From assembly GCA_040954595.2 (NCBI GenBank), contig CM082593.2, positions 3,472,001-3,536,000 of the forward strand: a stretch of DNA of 64,000 nt. Direction: 5' to 3'. The number at the start of each line of letters is the position of its first letter. Position 1 is the stretch's first letter. The notes beneath the pieces are model-generated. The model had not been told where the DNA came from. It worked only from the letters and a program-made list of their open reading frames with translations, and did no database searches. The DNA comes from Balanoglossus misakiensis (Eukaryota; Hemichordata). The position numbers and the translations under genes were made by a program. Of this stretch, positions 40,201-51,198 are shown piece by piece.

Positions 40201-43200
40201 CAAAAACCATGGGTTATAGCCCATGAAAATCATCCAGAAATGTCAATTTTTCGACTTCGCGAATTTTCAAAATTTGGTGGTTTTTCGACAAAAACCATGG
40301 GTTATAGCCCATGAAAATCATCCAGAAATGTCAATTTTTCGACTTCGCGAATTTTCAAAATTTGGTGGTTTTTCGACAAAAACCATGGGTTATAGCCCAT
40401 GAAAATCATCCAGAAATGTCAATTTTTCGACTTCGCGAATTTTCAAAATTTGGTGGTTTTTCGACAAAAACCATGGGTTATAGCTCATGAAAATCATCCA
40501 GAAATGTCAATTTTTCGACTTCGCGAATTTTCAAAATTTGGTGGTTTTTCGACAAAAACCATGGGTTATAGCCCATGAAAATCATCCAGAAATGTCAATT
40601 TTTCGACTTCGCGGATTTTCAAAATTTGGTGATTTTTTGATAAAAACCATGGGTTATAGCTCATGAAAATCATCCAGAAATGTCAATTTTTCGACTTCGC
40701 GGATTTTCAAAATTTGGTGGTTTTTCGACAAAAACCATGGGTTATAGCCCATGAAAATCATCCAGAAATGTCAATTTTTCGACTTCGCGGATTTTCAAAA
40801 TTTGGTGGTTTTTCGACAAAAACCATGGGTTATAGCCCATGAAAATCATCCAGAAATGTCAATTTTTCGACTTCGCGAATTTTCAAAATTTGGTGATTTT
40901 TTGATAAAAACCATGGGTTATAGCTCATGAAAATCATCCAGAAATGTCAATTTTTCGACTTCGCGAATTTTCAAAATTTGGTGGTTTTTCGACAAAAACC
41001 ATGGGTTATAGCCCATGAAAATCATCCAGAAATGTCAATTTTTCGACTTCGCGAATTTTCAAAATTTGGTGGTTTTTCGACAAAAACCATGGGTTATAGC
41101 CCATGAAAATCATCCAGAAATGTCAATTTTTCGACTTCGCGAATTTTCAAAATTTGGTGGTTTTTCGACAAAAACCATGGGTTATAGCCCATGAAAATCA
41201 TCCAGAAATGTCAATTTTTCGACTTCGCGAATTTTCAAAATTTGGTGGTTTTTCGACAAAAACCATGGGTTATAGCCCATGAAAATCATCCAGAAATGTC
41301 AATTTTTCGACTTCGCAAATTTTCAAAATTTGGTGGTTTTTCGACAAAAACCACGGGTTATAGCCCATGAAAATCATCCAGAAATGTCAATTTTTCGACT
41401 TCGCGAATTTTCAAAATTTGGTGGTTTTTCGACAAAAACCATGGGTTATAGCCCATGAAAATCATCCAGAAATGTCAATTTTTCGACTTCGCGGATTTTC
41501 AAAATTTGGTGGTTTTTCGACAAAAACCATGGGTTATAGCTCATGAAAATCATCCAGAAATGTCAATTTTTCGACTTCGCGAATTTTCAAAATTTGGTGG
41601 TTTTTCGACAAAAACCATGGGTTATAGCCCATGAAAATCATCCAGAAATGTCAATTTTTCGACTTCGCGAATTTTCAAAATTTGGTGGTTTTTCGACAAA
41701 AACCATGGGTTATAGCTCATGAAAATCATCCAGAAATGTCAATTTTTCGACTTCGCGAATTTTCAAAATTTGGTGGTTTTTCGACAAAAACCATGGGTTA
41801 TAGCCCATGAAAATCATCCAGAAATGTCAATTTTTCGACTTCGCGGATTTTCAAAATTTGGTGATTTTTTGATAAAAACCATGGGTTATAGCTCATGAAA
41901 ATCATCCAGAAATGTCAATTTTTCGACTTCGCGGATTTTCAAAATTTGGTGATTTTTTGATAAACCATGGGTTATAGCTAATGAAAATCATCCAGAAATG
42001 TCAATTTTACGACTTCGCGAATTTTCAAAATTTGGTGGTTTTTCGACAAAATCCATGGGTTATAGCCCATGAAAATCATCCAGAAATGTCAATTTTTCGA
42101 CTTCGCGAATTTTCAAAATTTGGTGGTTTTTCGACAAAAACCATGGGTTATAGCTCATGAAAATCATCCAGAAATGTCAATTTTTCGACTTCGCGAATTT
42201 TCAAAATTTGGTGGTTTTTCGACAAAAACCATGGGTTATAGCCCATGAAAATCATCCAGAAATGTCAATTTTTCGACTTCGCGGATTTTCAAAATTTGGT
42301 GATTTTTTGATAAAAACCATGGGTTATAGCTCATGAAAATCATCCAGAAATGTCAATTTTTCGACTTCGCGAATTTTCAAAATTTGGTGGTTTTTCGACA
42401 AAAACCATGGGTTATAGCCCATGAAAATCATCCAGAAATGTCAATTTTTCGACTTCGCGAATTTTCAAAATTTGGTGGTTTTTCGACAAAAACCATGGGT
42501 TATAGCCCATGAAAATCATCCAGAAATGTCAATTTTTCGACTTTGCGAATTTTCAAAATTTGGTGGTTTTTCGACAAAAACCATGGGTTATAGCCCATGA
42601 AAATCATCCAGAAATGTCAATTTTTCGACTTCGCGAATTTTCAAAATTTGGTGGTTTTTCGACAAAAACCATGGGTTATAGCCCATGAAAATCATCCAGA
42701 AATGTCAATTTTTCGACTTCGCGAATTTTCAAAATTTGGTGGTTTTTCGACAAAAACCATGGGTTATAGCCCATGAAAATCATCCAGAAATGTCAATTTT
42801 TCGACTTCGCGAATTTTCAAAATTTGGTGGTTTTTCGACAAAAACCATGGGTTATAGCCCATGAAAATCATCCAGAAATGTCAATTTTTCGACTTCGCGA
42901 ATTTTCAAAATTTGGTGGTTTTTCGACAAAAACCATGGGTTATAGCCCATGAAAATCATCCAGAAATGTCAATTTTTCGACTTCGCGAATTTTCAAAATT
43001 TGGTGGTTTTTCGACAAAAACCATGGGTTATAGCCCATGAAAATCATCCAGAAATGTCAATTTTTCGACTTCGCGAATTTTCACAATTTGGTGGTTTTTC
43101 TACAAAAACCATGGGTTATAGCCCATGAAAATCATCCAGAAATGTCAATTTTTCGACTTCGCGGATTTTCAAAATTTGGTGATTTTTTGATAAAAACCAT

Positions 43201-44477
43201 GGGTTATAGCTCATGAAAATCATCCAGAAATGTCAATTTTTCGACTTCGCGGATTTTCAAAATTTGGTGATTTTTCGACAAAAACCATGGGTTATAGCCC
43301 ATGAAAACATCCAGAAATGTCAATTTTTCGACTTCGCGAATTTTCAAAATTTGGTGGTTTTTCGACAAAAACCATGGGTTATAGCCCATGAAAATCATCC
43401 AGAAATGTCAATTTTTCGACTTCGCGAATTTTCAAAATTTGGTGGTTTTTCGACAAAAACCATGGGTTATAGCCCATGAAAATCATCCAGAAATGTCAAT
43501 TTTTCGACTTCGCGAATTTTCAAAATTTGGTGGTTTTTCGACAAAAACCATGGGTTATAGCCCATGAAAATCATCCAGAAATGTCAATTTTTCGACTTCG
43601 CGAATTTTCAAAATTTGGTGGTTTTTCGACAAAAACCATGGGTTATAGCTCATGAAAATCATCCAGAAATGTCAATTTTTCGACTTCGCGAATTTTCAAA
43701 ATTTGGTGGTTTTTCGACAAAAACCATGGGTTATAGCCCATGAAAATCATCCAGAAATGTCAATTTTTCGACTTCGCGGATTTTCAAAATTTGGTGATTT
43801 TTTGATAAAAACCATGGGTTATAGCTCATGAAAATCATCCAGAAATGTCAATTTTTCGACTTCGCGGATTTTCAAAATTTGGTGATTTTTTGATAAAAAC
43901 CATGGGTTATAGCTCATGAAAATCATCCAGAAATGTCAATTTTACGACTTCGCGGATTTTCAAAATTTGGTGGTTTTTCGTCAAAAACCATGGGTTATAG
44001 CCCATGAAAATCATCCAGAAATGTCAATTTTTCGACTTCGCGGATTTTCAAAATTTGGTGATTTTTTGATAAAAACCATGGGTTATAGCTCATGAAAATC
44101 ATCCAGAAATGTCAATTTTACGACTTCGCGGATTTTCAAAATTTGGTGGTTTTTCGACAAAAACCATGGGTTATAGCCCATGAAAATCATCCAGAAATGT
44201 CAATTTTTCGACTTCGCGAATTTTCAAAATTTGGTGGTTTTTCGACAAAAACCATGGGTTATAGCCCATGAAAATCATCCAGAAATGGCAATTTTTCGAC
44301 TTTGCGGATTTTCAAAATTTGGTGATTTTTTGACAAAAACCATGGGTCATAGCTCATGAAAATCATCCAGGAATGTCAATTTTTCGACTTCGCGGATTTT
44401 CAAAATTTGGTGATTTTTTGACAAAAACCATGGGCCATAGTTCATGAAAATCATCCAGGAATGTTAATTTTTCGACT
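22238..44477 (-). repeat. 88-bp satellite array, right arm (inverted)
   Basis: About 253 reverse-complemented copies of the same 88-bp unit, mostly type B with interspersed type A. Variant units include two 80-bp copies lacking CCAGAAAT (near 22391 and 22650), copies with GAAAACATCC, and 87-bp copies with GCGAATTTC. The last few units (44280-44477) are more diverged (CCAGGAATG, GGGCCATAG), after which the sequence becomes unique. Open frames of 64-117 codons inside it on both strands are repeat artefacts. Confidence 0.97.
23160..28000 (-). repeat. Higher-order repeat of about 28 satellite units
   Basis: Rare variants recur about 2.37-2.46 kb apart. The CTTCACGAAT variant is at about 23811 and 26273, the GCGAATTTCAAAA deletion at about 24079 and 26539, the TTTTTTGACTTC variant at about 23984 and 26443, and GAAAACATCC at 23251 and 25625. 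Related unit strings recur near 31.9, 33.1, 33.9 and 43.3 kb. Confidence 0.65.
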
Positions 44478-44636
44478 CAGCAAGATCGTGGTTCTCAGGC
44501 CCAAAAAATGTCCCTCACCACTACGCTCAGCAAGAGCGAATTTCGGTCACTTTGTCGTTTCTTCGGCCAAAATATGAGTAAATGTTTAAAAATTGATTTT
44601 CGAGTGGCATACTCTTTTATTGTTGGGATATCATAC
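44478..44636. other. Unique sequence between satellite and SBP-1 exon 6
   Basis: This is the 5' end of intron 6. It contains an imperfect direct repeat of CTCAGCAAGA at the satellite edge and again about 50 bp further on. No exon is seen. Confidence 0.6.
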
Positions 44637-46504
44637 CAATTCGTTTTCCAGTGACGTCAGCTGGGTCAAAACCACTAGGATTGCCGTTTACCACAAAGAA
44701 TTTACCCAGGGGGCTGTTTGCTTCGAATAACGGCACACTGAAGGTAAACAGAGGAACACGTTCCAATGTCTTGAAATAACCAACGCAACCGTCGTACCAT
44801 CTGCTCTGTATTCCTGCAAGAGGTGCGTTTGATTACTAGTATATCATGAATTGTAATGATGTATTTTCTCGGTTTCAAATATCTACAACAGTTTTAAAGA
44901 GTTATAATTTCACCATCAAAAACCTCCAAATTGCATTTTTCTTCGTTTGGTTCGACTAAAACCGCTAACAAGATAGACATAGGGCCTAAGCCTTATGCAA
45001 CATAATAGTTTAGTCAACTAAACCATTACCTATTCCTGTCGTAGGGCGACCAGAATCTTCGTGAAGATAGCAATTTCTATAGTCGTCGAATATGATGTAG
45101 CATTGTTGATCTGCTTCCTTGCAGACTACAAAAAATACGAGATTAAATAAAAGATGTCTTTAACATAGAGTGTCATTATTCTAAAATGAAAACAGGTGAT
45201 TAACTCATGCTCATGGGTCATGCTCATGTCGTCTCGTAAATCCTGGGATAGCTGAGAGGGTATCTTCGAAGTTGCTGTTGTGAAAAGAAGAAGCCAGATC
45301 ACAAACCCGCAGCTGTTTGCTGCCACACGTAGCCACTTCTTCACATCGCGCGTGTTCGATTTGTTGCTCATCAGCTGTTAAGGCCAATGTGTATACATAC
45401 TAAGTAGTGGTGTAATAAACTTACTTTCTTCGATCAAATCCCGATGGAAGCCTTGAATATTACCCTCTTTATCTCTGAAAACAATAATCGATACTTTGAG
45501 ACTAATTAAAATAGTGTACAGCTCGGTAAATATATATGCTTCAGCTTGTCGCACGAAAGCAGATTCGACCACATCACCAATGCTTCAGCCAAGCTTCCAG
45601 GTGAGTCCATGAGTGAATTGAACACCATTTTGCTGCTTGCTTGTGCCTTTCACTGCAATTTTCACCACGCGTTGATGACAATACAATCGATATCTATGAT
45701 ATCGAAAATCTATAAATATTAATTTCCCCCAGGTGTTCCCCTATTACGTCCACTTTTCAACACCAAAGCCCCGTAACATGTATTAGACAGTTTACGTCAA
45801 TCGATAAAAAAAGCTCAATATTCGTCGACTTTTGCGAACCCTTCGTTCTATTTTATCTATTCAGTTATTTCGTTTCAAGTTGGTGACAGCTGTTCATAGA
45901 ATGCTACGCATGCGCAGCAAAACAGGTAACTTACAGGTAGTCATAAGGTTTACCGACCCCTAAACCAGTGGCAAAAAGCCAGGGCTCATGAAAATGGTTT
46001 AGTCCTTCAGTTTCTTCCACTTTGCCGTTGGCGGCGGCCTTATCGTCCTGTGAGAAAGGCGAAATGTGAATGCCCTCAGAATTTTATAGTTAAAAGTGAG
46101 AAAGGGCCTCGCGTATAGTTAAGTCCCTTCAGGTATATTCAGGGAATACCAAACAAGGTGTAGAACGCCATCTCGTGATGGCCTAATTTGCTCTGTCTGC
46201 CTGCCTGTCTGTCTGTCTGTCTGTCTGTTTCTCCCCTCTCTTAATGAAATGAAATATTTGTAAGTCTGTGTAATACTTACCATAAAGTATCCAAACAAGT
46301 TAGGAAAAGCAAACGTTCCTTGAGCTGCAAAATTATCAAAGCCATTCTTTTATCATTCACGTCTATATGAAGACTTATCAAGCTATTTGTTACTACAAGG
46401 ACAGAGTAGCTAAAGTTTGGTATTAGTAAACGCATGTGACCTTAGCGATTTAACTCACCTGCAATGAGCACAATGAAGATGAAACTCCTAGGGTTGGTCT
46501 TCAT
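44637..46504 (-). CDS. SBP-1, exons 1-6: secreted family-3 solute-binding-like protein
   Basis: Minus-strand exons: 46459-46504 (ATG), 46281-46324, 45935-46047, 45425-45474, 45030-45125 and 44637-44813; all introns are GT-AG and frames join exactly. The protein starts with a signal peptide (MKTNPRSFIFIVLIAAQGTF). It then shows EPWLFATGLGVGKPYDYL, KEGNIQGFHRDLIEE, an ICKEA..C segment, NCY, RWYDGC and NPSGFDPADVTGKRIG. This is the layout of lobe 1 and the crossover of bacterial amino-acid-binding proteins (SBP family 3), which capture small ligands outside the membrane. Repeated cysteines conserved among the paralogues suggest a disulphide-bonded secreted protein. The gene continues across the satellite to exons 7-8 at 11149-11741, giving roughly 300 residues. 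Ligand unknown. Confidence 0.85.
46193..46228. repeat. (CTGT)n microsatellite
   Basis: A tetranucleotide CTGT run in intron 2 of SBP-1. Confidence 0.9.
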
Positions 46505-48036
46505 ATTACCTGGTGTAGACATTTGCTGTAGACTTGCTATCGATGGCGTCCAACCTATGTTCACAATTGCGGGATGCGTGTAATGCACTGAAGAGGTCAG
46601 GCCAGGACGCAGACAGGGGCATGGTCAGTCAGTCGTCACACAGTACACGTTTGAAAGTCCAAGGACCGGGAGATAGTGCGGGGTCAAATCTTCTTAATCA
46701 GCAATTACTCGTGTGGTCACATGAATGTCACCCCTTTGAATCATGTAGAGAAGACTGCACAATCCTGCTTGTATTAATATATTGAACGACAGATCTGTTT
46801 TCAGCTTTCCTTCGATCCATTTATTTATAAAATGCTGCATTTGTTTCAGTTTACGTTACCATTTACCATTCAGCCAATCAAAAGTTATGTTCTTGTGACC
46901 AAAGATATGAAGATTGGCCCTATACAGATAGGCCGGATGGTGTACCTTTTCAAATCTGTCTCGCGAGATCACGCAATGAGCAGGAAATCATCTACTGGTA
47001 TTCCTCGATGCAATTGCCCAAACAGCCTCACATTGTAGTTAGATTAGCATACACGGCAAGACGACGGATTTTAGATCTGAGAAATGGGGGTCAGAACGAC
47101 ACGGGCACGAGACAGTCTACACGCAGACGTCGCCACCCCTAGACTAAAACATATTCCCTCTAATGAAAGGTAATAGCAGACGGCAAAACCAACTTGCAAA
47201 TGTCTATCAATTCTAATACATAGGGCAACGATTATCGACTTAACAGTAGGACTCCGTGACCATTTAATAAATTTTCACTGTGATTCAAATGTTTAGTATC
47301 CCCTTCGGATAACTATGCGGAGAGACCAAATGGAGGAGGCAATGATTGTCGTAAACAATTGTGGGGTTTTATTGAGCAAAGTAGTATCATTGGCGAATAA
47401 GATGAACACCTGACGAGTCCATTAAAACTTTAAAGCTCTTTCAAATCTTACAGCTTCAAGCAATAAACAATAACTGAGAAATATATCACCAGTTTAATTA
47501 CATGTACAATGCCAATGTATCCATAAGAATTCCATCTCACTGAAAGATTAACTCAGGCTTAATGATTGTGCGGTCTGTATGTTACATTATTCTCCAAAAT
47601 ATACCCTACGTCACATCAGTTATAATCACAGTCACACTTTAATGGAAAAGAACCTTTGGCTTATATTCCGCGTTAATTATCAGTCTATTGCCTCCCAAAC
47701 AGATAATTTGAATGTCAATACTCAGTCTGTCTGAGAAGTGCCCTATGAAAGCTGAATGCAATTATTTAATTGGCCAATCACATTGTTCGACACTTGAGAG
47801 CAGAAACTCCAATCAATGCACTGTTGGTCCGTTACGTCCACATATAGTCGTTACACGATGCAGTTCGGGGTTCCTCCTGGGAAGAAGAGAAACGAAATTA
47901 GCAGCTGTTTTGCGCGAAGTTTTTTCCACTCTCACATGGCCCTAGTTCTATCAAACATGGGGTTCGAGTTAGAAATCTTCCATACCGATTCGTGTACTAC
48001 CCACCCAACCATTTACATATCGCTAACAAAACTTAC
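46505..48036. other. Intergenic region between SBP-2 and SBP-1
   Basis: It holds the SBP-1 upstream region and the 3' flank of SBP-2. A possible tiny last exon of SBP-2 is at 47144-47157 on the minus strand (AG acceptor then GGAATATGTTTTAG, reading Gly-Asn-Met-Phe-stop), but it is too short to trust. No other gene is seen. Confidence 0.45.
46653..46661 (-). promoter_or_regulatory. TGGACTTT element upstream of SBP-1
   Basis: It reads TGGACTTTC on the minus strand, about 150 bp before the SBP-1 start codon. It lies in a block (about 46650-46710) shared with the SBP-2 upstream region, including GATAGTGCGGGG at 46672-46683 on the plus strand. It resembles the CAAAGTCCA-type site known for HNF4 receptors. 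Motif inference only. Confidence 0.35.
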
Positions 48037-49902
48037 CGTGCTTTGTCTCAGCTGACTGGCAGAGTTTGTAGTACTGGCCGTTTTCTTTGATACGACCCAA
48101 GGCGGCGTTGAACCATTCTACTGCGGGGCTTCCCTTCTTGAACATGGTATGCACGGCAACTGATTGGTCTTCGGAACCGCACTCAATTCCCGGACCCACC
48201 GTCACCAGATCGTCGATGTTTTCGGGCATGGCTTTAACTGGTGTGAAAATGGCGTCCAGCTGGAAAAGTAGAAAGCTCCATGAGCTGCCAAATTTCACTT
48301 ATGTTTCCCCAACAACAAAATACATTCGTGGAGAATTATAAAGTTTTTCATCAGACTGAAAGATTTTTACAAACGGAATTGTAAGGTCGTGCAGGGGTCA
48401 TGAAAATGGCCTTTGACGGGGTTCTTGTTCAAATTTTCACCCACCTCTTTATTTCTGAGAAGGGTGACGAGTTTGTACATGTGCTTCAAATACACCTTAT
48501 TTCCTGGCTCCAAGGAACCTATGTTCCCCACGCGACCGTCACGCGCAATGCAGTTTTCGTCAGCCGACCATCCACTCAGGAATCCTGACGAGGAAGAAAA
48601 CAGATAAAAAATTACATTTCTAAACAAGAAAGTATTAACAAACTAAAGGCGTTACTGATTGTGTGTACAGTCAAACATGTCTATATTATATATAGCGGCC
48701 AGTCAAGAGACTTTATGACAATTGGTGTTTTAGACAGGTTGCCTGTATAGACGCCCCTTCCAGATTATCGGATGACAAACGGGTAAGGTGCGTGCACAAC
48801 CTACCGATTCGTTTTCCAGTGACGTCAGCTGGGTCGAAGTTGCTAGGGTTACCGTTTAGCACGTAGAATTCGCCGAAGGGGTTATCCGACTCGTAAAGCG
48901 GCGCACTGAAGCTGAACAGAGGAACGCGCTCGGGAGTTTTGAAGAATACCATGCAGCCGTCGTACCATCTTCCTAGTATACCTACGATTGAAACAAGTGG
49001 GTGTTAATCTGAAATGTAAAATTAACAGTACGAGGATTGGGATACTGTACAAGCATTACCCTCCCAAGGGTACTTAACGTTTCATTGCAACTTTATATAC
49101 ACACGTGTTACTTGCATATGACGTACCTACTCCTGCTGTAGATCGACCAGATTCTTCGTGAACATAGCAATTGTTGTAATCGTCAAACATGATGTTGCAT
49201 TTTTGACCGGCTTCCTTGCAAACTAGAAACGGGAGAGAATAAGTAGAAAAATTTCAGTAACATAGATGTCATTAATTTGCTGCAAGTAATCGAAGAATGG
49301 CTTCATAACGGGTAAAATCTAGTCACTTACTTTCCTCCATCAAATCCCTGTTGAATCCTTGGATGTTACCTTCCTCGTCTCTAAAAACAATAATGTACAT
49401 TTTGAGACAGTGTGTGATTAAACTGAAAGACTTCAGCTATGGGAGAAAGCGAAAAATGGAAATAAAAATTCAGCCCACAAAGGTGAGAGCAATTAATCTT
49501 TAATCAGTGCTAATTAAAGATTTTGACTTATCAAATGGTAGACCTACTAAGTAGGTTCCGTTCTCAGAAGAATGGCAGGCAACTTACAGGTACTCATAAG
49601 GTTTACCGTCACCTAAGCCAGTGGTGAACAGCCAGGGCTCGTGGAAATGGTTGAGACCGTCGCTCTGTTCCGTTTTACTCTTAATGGCTTCATGGGCCTG
49701 TGACAAAATGAAATATGTACATGTATGCCATCTGAGTCTTGCTATGAAAACTTCAGCGGTCAATCAGGTGTTGTAGACAATATCTTTGTGTTCCGTTGAG
49801 CAGCGAGAGGTATTTTGGATAGCTAATCATGTCGTGAACATCGTTTGACTAATTTCGTCTTGTTCTGTTTTTATCACAGAAATCGTTAAATCTCTCTCTC
49901 CG

Positions 49903-49933
<31 letters not shown>

Positions 49934-50178
49934 GCGCCATTGTAGCGTCAACAAATATGTAATACTCACCACAAAGTATCCCAACAGGTTAGGAAACGCA
50001 ATTGTTTCTTGAGCTGCAAATGTATGGGTATACACTAAGATTCTGTATGAAGTGTTATACTACTTGATACATTTTCGGACATAATCGACATCGTGAGGAG
50101 CACCGAATAAAACGTCTGCAAATTGAACTCACCTACGATGAGTGCGATGAACGCGAAAATTCCCCATTTGGTCGCCAT
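48037..50178 (-). CDS. SBP-2: secreted family-3 solute-binding-like protein
   Basis: Eight minus-strand exons join in frame: 50133-50178 (ATG), 49970-50013, 49588-49697, 49331-49380, 49127-49222, 48805-48981, 48445-48584 and 48037-48259, totalling 886 nt. A short last exon remains uncertain. The signal peptide MATKWGIFAFIALIVA is followed by EPWLFTTGLGDGKPYEYL, EEGNIQGFNRDLMEE, NCYVHEESGRSTAGV, RWYDGCMVFFKTPERVP, FDPADVTGKRIG, GFLSGWSADENC, GPGIECGSE and KKGSPAVEWFNAA. This is a two-lobe periplasmic-binding-protein pattern, with cysteines at matching places in the paralogues. Exon lengths and phases match SBP-1 and SBP-3 almost one for one, so the cluster arose by tandem duplication after the introns were in place. 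It probably acts as an extracellular ligand carrier or sensor; no transporter gene lies nearby. Confidence 0.9.
49891..49933. repeat. (TC)n microsatellite
   Basis: A TC run with interruptions in intron 2 of SBP-2. It occupies roughly the position of the CTGT run in intron 2 of SBP-1. Confidence 0.9.
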
Positions 50179-50304
50179 GTTGTCAAGGTGTAGTTTTACC
50201 TGCGCCGACAGTGTTCGGACTGTACTCAATTTGTTTTGTGGACAGAGTGTGGCCAAAGAGGTCAAACTGGGGCCCAAGGTTAGACACTAACACAATGTAC
50301 ATTC

Positions 50305-50313
50305 AAAAGTCCA
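50305..50313 (-). promoter_or_regulatory. TGGACTTT element upstream of SBP-2
   Basis: It reads TGGACTTTT on the minus strand, about 127 bp before the SBP-2 start codon. The adjoining GATAGTGCGGGG at 50325-50336 (plus strand) is also present upstream of SBP-1 at a similar distance. HNF4-type site by resemblance only. Confidence 0.35.
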
Positions 50314-50453
50314 AAAGACAGATAGATAGTGCGGGGACATCTTGAAATCAGCTTGATCAGCTATTACCGGTCTGACCTGATAACGCCTTTGTATCACTCG
50401 GGGTGACTTGGACAATTTCTAAGTTGATCATAACAATGGTATTGATAACTCAC

Positions 50454-50668
50454 CGTGTTCTGATTCTGCATGGTGGCAGATTCTGTCGTACCGCCCATTC
50501 GTCTGGATGCGTTCGAAGGCTTGGTCGAACCAATTGAGAACCGAGCTCCCAGTTCCGGTAATCACGTGTACAGTGATGTCACAAACTCCACACTGAATCC
50601 CTGGCCCTACACACAGTCCCTCAAGAAAGTGTCATCAACACCATCACCGGCAGGAAGATGCCATCAAC
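50454..50668 (-). pseudogene. Decayed SBP exon 8
   Basis: On the minus strand an AG acceptor at 50669-50670 is followed by VDGIFLP. The frame then shifts and meets stops before the rest of exon 8 becomes readable: GPGIQCG, VITGTGSSVLNWFDQAFERI, GRYDRICHHAESEH. It ends in a GTGAGT donor. At 215 nt it is 2 nt shorter than SBP-3 exon 8, which it most resembles. No other exon of this copy is recognisable, so it looks like the relic of a fourth gene between SBP-2 and SBP-3. Confidence 0.7.
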
Positions 50669-51198
50669 CTAATCATCACTTGAGAGTTACATAATCCGTA
50701 GGCAAGCGGTCGTGGTGGTCGTAATGGTTGAAGCCAACGTGGAGTCGACAGACTGGTCTGTGCAAAGAATGCATGACACATGCCTTGGAACTTCTTTCTT
50801 TTATACTCCTCTTCATCTAATAAATATTCATGTAACTTAACACCTGGCGTAATTATATCGCTGCATGATTGGGCCTTGAATAAGTGACGTATCGGATCGC
50901 CGAGTGCTCGTCCAATCTATCCTTTGCGCAACTTGCACAAGTTCGCGGGCGATTTGCGTTTGGTTCTGAGTGTCTATGTATTCTGTTTTGGTGATTATTA
51001 CACAAAGCGAAAGATATATTTCAACTGCTGTAGTAACGTTAGTTAAACTTTAATCAAACACTGTGACGTGATTACATTACAAAGTGTCGAAAAATCTAAT
51101 AAAATCAAATACACTTTCGTCGAATTAATGGCAAAGTCCTTGGCTCTTATCTTTCCCATGCCGCGAATTTCAAGGCAAATATATCCGTGCGTCCAATT
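50669..51198. other. Intergenic region, SBP-3 3' flank
   Basis: No intact exon. A TATA-like TATAAAAG occurs on the plus strand as CTTTTATA near 50800, but no start codon or exon follows it convincingly. Confidence 0.4.

Larger units (their letters stand above)
11742..44636 (-). other. SBP-1 intron 6, about 32.9 kb, filled by satellite DNA
   Basis: The interval begins with GTATGA after exon 6 (minus strand, 44636) and ends with a CTAG acceptor at exon 7 (11742). The same intron is 220 bp in SBP-2 (48585-48804) and 119 bp in SBP-3 (51955-52073). All but about 210 bp is 88-bp satellite. The array starts about 160 bp from the donor and ends about 50 bp from the acceptor. Confidence 0.75.

Noticed and set aside
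22103-43479. Many 60-117-codon open frames on both strands within the satellite (for example MIFMGYNPWF... and MKIIQKCQFF...)
   Set aside because: They are translations of the 88-bp unit. Three units make 264 bp, so a frame can stay open for a while, and the same peptides appear on opposite strands. There are no splice or start contexts and no conserved ends.
11790-44477. CRISPR-like array
   Set aside because: The whole 88-bp unit is repeated. There are no unique spacers and no cas genes, and the host is a eukaryote.
22238-44477. Right arm as a mere assembly fold-back of the left arm
   Set aside because: The arms differ in length, in unit variants next to the junction and in higher-order repeat pattern, so they are not mirror copies. 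Long-read proof is still needed.
50470-50694. Plus-strand 74-codon frame
   Set aside because: It is the antisense of the decayed SBP exon 8, which explains its composition.
50790-50810. TATA-like sequence as a promoter for a minus-strand gene
   Set aside because: No start codon, signal peptide or SBP exon 1 follows it. Short AT motifs are common in this DNA.
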